Origin: Oscillospiraceae bacterium
Lineage (GTDB): Bacteria; Bacillota_A; Clostridia; Oscillospirales; Oscillospiraceae
Length of the DNA: 15,025 bases
Reading direction: 5' to 3'
NCBI GenBank assembly: GCA_017456105.1
Contig: JAFTKA010000024.1
Location: 1-15,025, forward strand
Below are positions 13,934 through 15,025 of the stretch, in pieces. The notes under the pieces were generated by a model. It worked only from the letters and a program-made list of their open reading frames with translations, had not been told where the DNA came from and ran no database searches. Every line of letters starts with the position of its first letter. The first letter of the stretch is position 1. The translations under genes were made by a program, and so were the position numbers.

Positions 13934-14707
13934 ATGATCGCTAATTTCCACACCCATACCGCCCGCTGCGGCCACGCCGAGGGCCGCACGGAGGACTATA
14001 TCGAAAACGCTATCACCGGGGGCTTGCAGGTCCTTGGCTTTTCCGACCATACACCCTATTGGTACCCCGAGGGCTGGCGTTCCAAGATCCGTATGGGTCC
14101 TGAGGATCTGCCCGCTTATTTGGAAGAGATCACCCGGTTAAAAGAGCAGTACGCCGGAAAAATCGGAATCCACCTGGGTCTGGAAGCGGAGTTCTACCCC
14201 GGATTGTTTTCCGATCTTTTGGAGCGTTTAAAGGATACACCTGTAGAGTACCTGCTGCTGGGTCAGCATTTCCTGTATAACGAAAAGGACGCCCCCTATA
14301 GCGGAGCGGCCACGGAAGATAAGGCGATTTTAACCCAGTATTGCGATCAGGCCATCGAGGGCATGTACACCGGGCTGTTTTCCTATATGGCACACCCGGA
14401 TCTTGTCCGCTTTGAAGGCGACGAAAACATCTATCGGGCAGAAATGACCCGGCTGTGCAAGGCGGCAAATGAATGTAAAATGCCGCTGGAGATCAATCTT
14501 TTGGGTCTGCGGCTGAACCGGCATTACCCGAGAGAGACCTTTTGGGAAATTGCGGCAGAGTATAACTGCTCCGTGATTTTGGGCAGTGATGCCCACGATC
14601 CCAAGGGTGTCTGCGTCCCGGAGACCGAAGCCGAGGCGTTGGCTATGGCAAACAAACTGGGATTGAAGGTAGTAGACAGCATCGATTTTCGCCTTAAAAA
14701 TGCTTGA
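13934..14707 (+). CDS. PHP-domain histidinol-phosphatase (HisJ/HisK type)
   Basis: 257 residues from ATG at 13934, preceded by AGGAG. The PHP metal site is complete: HTH at 6-8, His14 in RCGHAEG, FSDHT at 36-40, LGLEAEF at 81-87, LGQHF at 109-113, AHPDL at 153-157 and GSDAHDP at 217-223. The family removes phosphate from L-histidinol phosphate with a trinuclear metal centre; related PHP phosphoesterases differ in substrate. No other histidine biosynthesis gene is in the window, so the assignment rests on family resemblance. The stop codon lies within the -35 box of the following tRNA promoter. Confidence 0.88.
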   Translation: MIANFHTHTARCGHAEGRTEDYIENAITGGLQVLGFSDHTPYWYPEGWRSKIRMGPEDLPAYLEEITRLKEQYAGKIGIHLGLEAEFYPGLFSDLLERLKDTPVEYLLLGQHFLYNEKDAPYSGAATEDKAILTQYCDQAIEGMYTGLFSYMAHPDLVRFEGDENIYRAEMTRLCKAANECKMPLEINLLGLRLNRHYPRETFWEIAAEYNCSVILGSDAHDPKGVCVPETEAEALAMANKLGLKVVDSIDFRLKNA

Positions 14708-14732
14708 CATTTCCGCAAAGTGCTGATATAAT
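14704..14732 (+). promoter_or_regulatory. Perfect-consensus promoter of tRNA-Val
   Basis: TTGACA (14704-14709), 17 bases, TATAAT (14727-14732): all twelve consensus bases with optimal spacing. The -35 contains the TGA stop of the PHP gene. Transcription should start about 14739, just before the mature tRNA. Confidence 0.93.
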
Positions 14733-14745
14733 CCTCTTTGCTAAC

Positions 14746-14822
14746 GGAGGCTTAGCTCAGCTGGTTAGAGCGCCTGCTTCACACGCAGGAGGTCGATGGT
14801 TCGAGTCCATTAGTCTCCACCA
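14746..14822 (+). tRNA. tRNA-Val (anticodon CAC)
   Basis: 77 bases including an encoded CCA (14820-14822). The acceptor GGAGGCT pairs with AGTCTCC (one G-T). D-arm word TAGCTCAGCTGGTTAGAGC is typical. The anticodon stem CCTGC/GCAGG holds the loop TTCACAC, anticodon CAC at 14780-14782, reading GTG. The T-arm loop is TTCGAGT. It has its own promoter and terminator. Confidence 0.97.
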
Positions 14823-14840
14823 AAAAAGACACCACCCAAT
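14801..14840. repeat. 40-bp direct repeat, first copy (tRNA-Val 3' end plus start of terminator)
   Basis: Identical over 40 bases to 14986-15025. It covers the T-loop, acceptor 3' strand, CCA and the left arm of the terminator. The match begins sharply: base 14800 (T) and base 14985 (A) differ. Confidence 0.95.
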
Positions 14841-14858
14841 CGGGTGGTGTTCTTCTTT
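14828..14858 (+). terminator. Terminator of the tRNA-Val transcript
   Basis: ACACCACCC (14829-14837) pairs with GGGTGGTGT (14842-14850), a perfect 9-bp stem with an AATC loop, then TTCTTCTTT. It starts six bases after the CCA end. Confidence 0.9.
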
Positions 14859-14861
14859 ATT

Positions 14862-14980
14862 CTGGCACAGACAAGGGACTCGAACCCATTTTCATGGAAC
14901 TGTCCGGTGGACAGTTCCTGCCACCAGTGCAAACACTGGTGGCTACAATAATTTTGACCTCCTGGTTGGGAGGGCAAAAT
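14862..14980. repeat. Hairpin-rich spacer between the two tRNA-end repeats
   Basis: Three successive hairpins: 14896-14918 (10-bp perfect stem, GGT loop), 14920-14943 (10-bp perfect stem, CAAA loop) and 14951-14980 (ATTTTG/CAAAAT plus CCTCC/GGAGG with one mismatch). Before them GGGACTCGAACCC (14875-14887) is the reverse complement of a tRNA T-arm core. No protein-coding gene is convincing here; an open frame on the minus strand only translates the repeats. Confidence 0.7.
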
Positions 14981-14985
14981 GCATA

Positions 14986-15025
14986 TCGAGTCCATTAGTC
15001 TCCACCAAAAAAGACACCACCCAAT
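14986..15025. repeat. 40-bp direct repeat, second copy, cut by the window edge
   Basis: Exact copy of 14801-14840 at a distance of 185 bases. It runs to the last base, so the repeat may be longer. It cannot be a working tRNA because the D-arm, anticodon arm and left half of the T-stem are missing. Confidence 0.95.

Noticed and set aside
14810..14995. Minus-strand open frame of 61 codons behind the tRNA
   Set aside because: It translates the tRNA end, the terminator and the hairpins; no ribosome binding site and no protein-like composition. Treated as a repeat region.

Overview
The window looks like a chromosomal stretch from a low-to-mid GC Bacillota, most likely a gut Clostridia of the Oscillospirales type. 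This rests on strong AGGAGG ribosome binding sites, TTGACA/TATAAT promoters, the DUF975-like/M16/M16/lgt gene order, a tetrahydrofolate (THF) riboswitch ahead of a folate ECF transporter, and a YabE-like 3D-domain protein next to ksgA. The taxonomic call is an inference from gene content, not a database result. No phage, transposase, CRISPR array or rRNA is visible; most of the content is housekeeping or conserved accessory.

Left block (1-5853). A minus-strand pair reads leftward from a divergent promoter region: an XRE/TPR regulator followed 8 bases later by a D-Ala-D-Ala carboxypeptidase that runs off the left edge. On the plus strand a tightly coupled operon encodes a DUF975-like membrane protein, a degenerate M16 peptidase homologue (YmfF type), an M16 peptidase with an intact HxxEH site (YmfH type) and Lgt. 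Each gene overlaps or touches the next at an ATGA or TGATG junction. The block concerns the cell envelope and protein maturation.

Middle block (5854-10015). A PfkB-family sugar kinase has its own promoter and a strong terminator. A 127-bp compound palindromic repeat follows. Then comes a promoter, a THF riboswitch and an intrinsic terminator that should control folT (folate uptake) and folC (polyglutamylation and retention). The same transcription unit continues into a histidine-rich metal-binding protein and a CooT-type nickel-binding protein, which places nickel handling under the folate operon.

Right block (10016-15025). A structured 500-base intergenic region holds a second small palindromic element, an A/T-rich inverted repeat and an extended -10 promoter. 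It leads to the YabE-like DUF348-G5-3D cell-wall protein. ksgA (16S rRNA dimethyltransferase) follows, with a -10 box in the loop and the probable ribosome binding site in the 3' arm of a 19-bp inverted repeat. A YjjG-type HAD nucleotidase overlaps ksgA by 8 bases and abuts the convergent sfsA stop to stop. Divergent from sfsA is a PHP-family histidinol phosphatase, whose stop codon lies inside the -35 box of a perfect-consensus tRNA-Val(CAC) promoter. After the tRNA and its terminator, a 145-base hairpin-rich segment ends in an exact 40-bp copy of the tRNA 3' end plus the start of the terminator, cut by the window edge.
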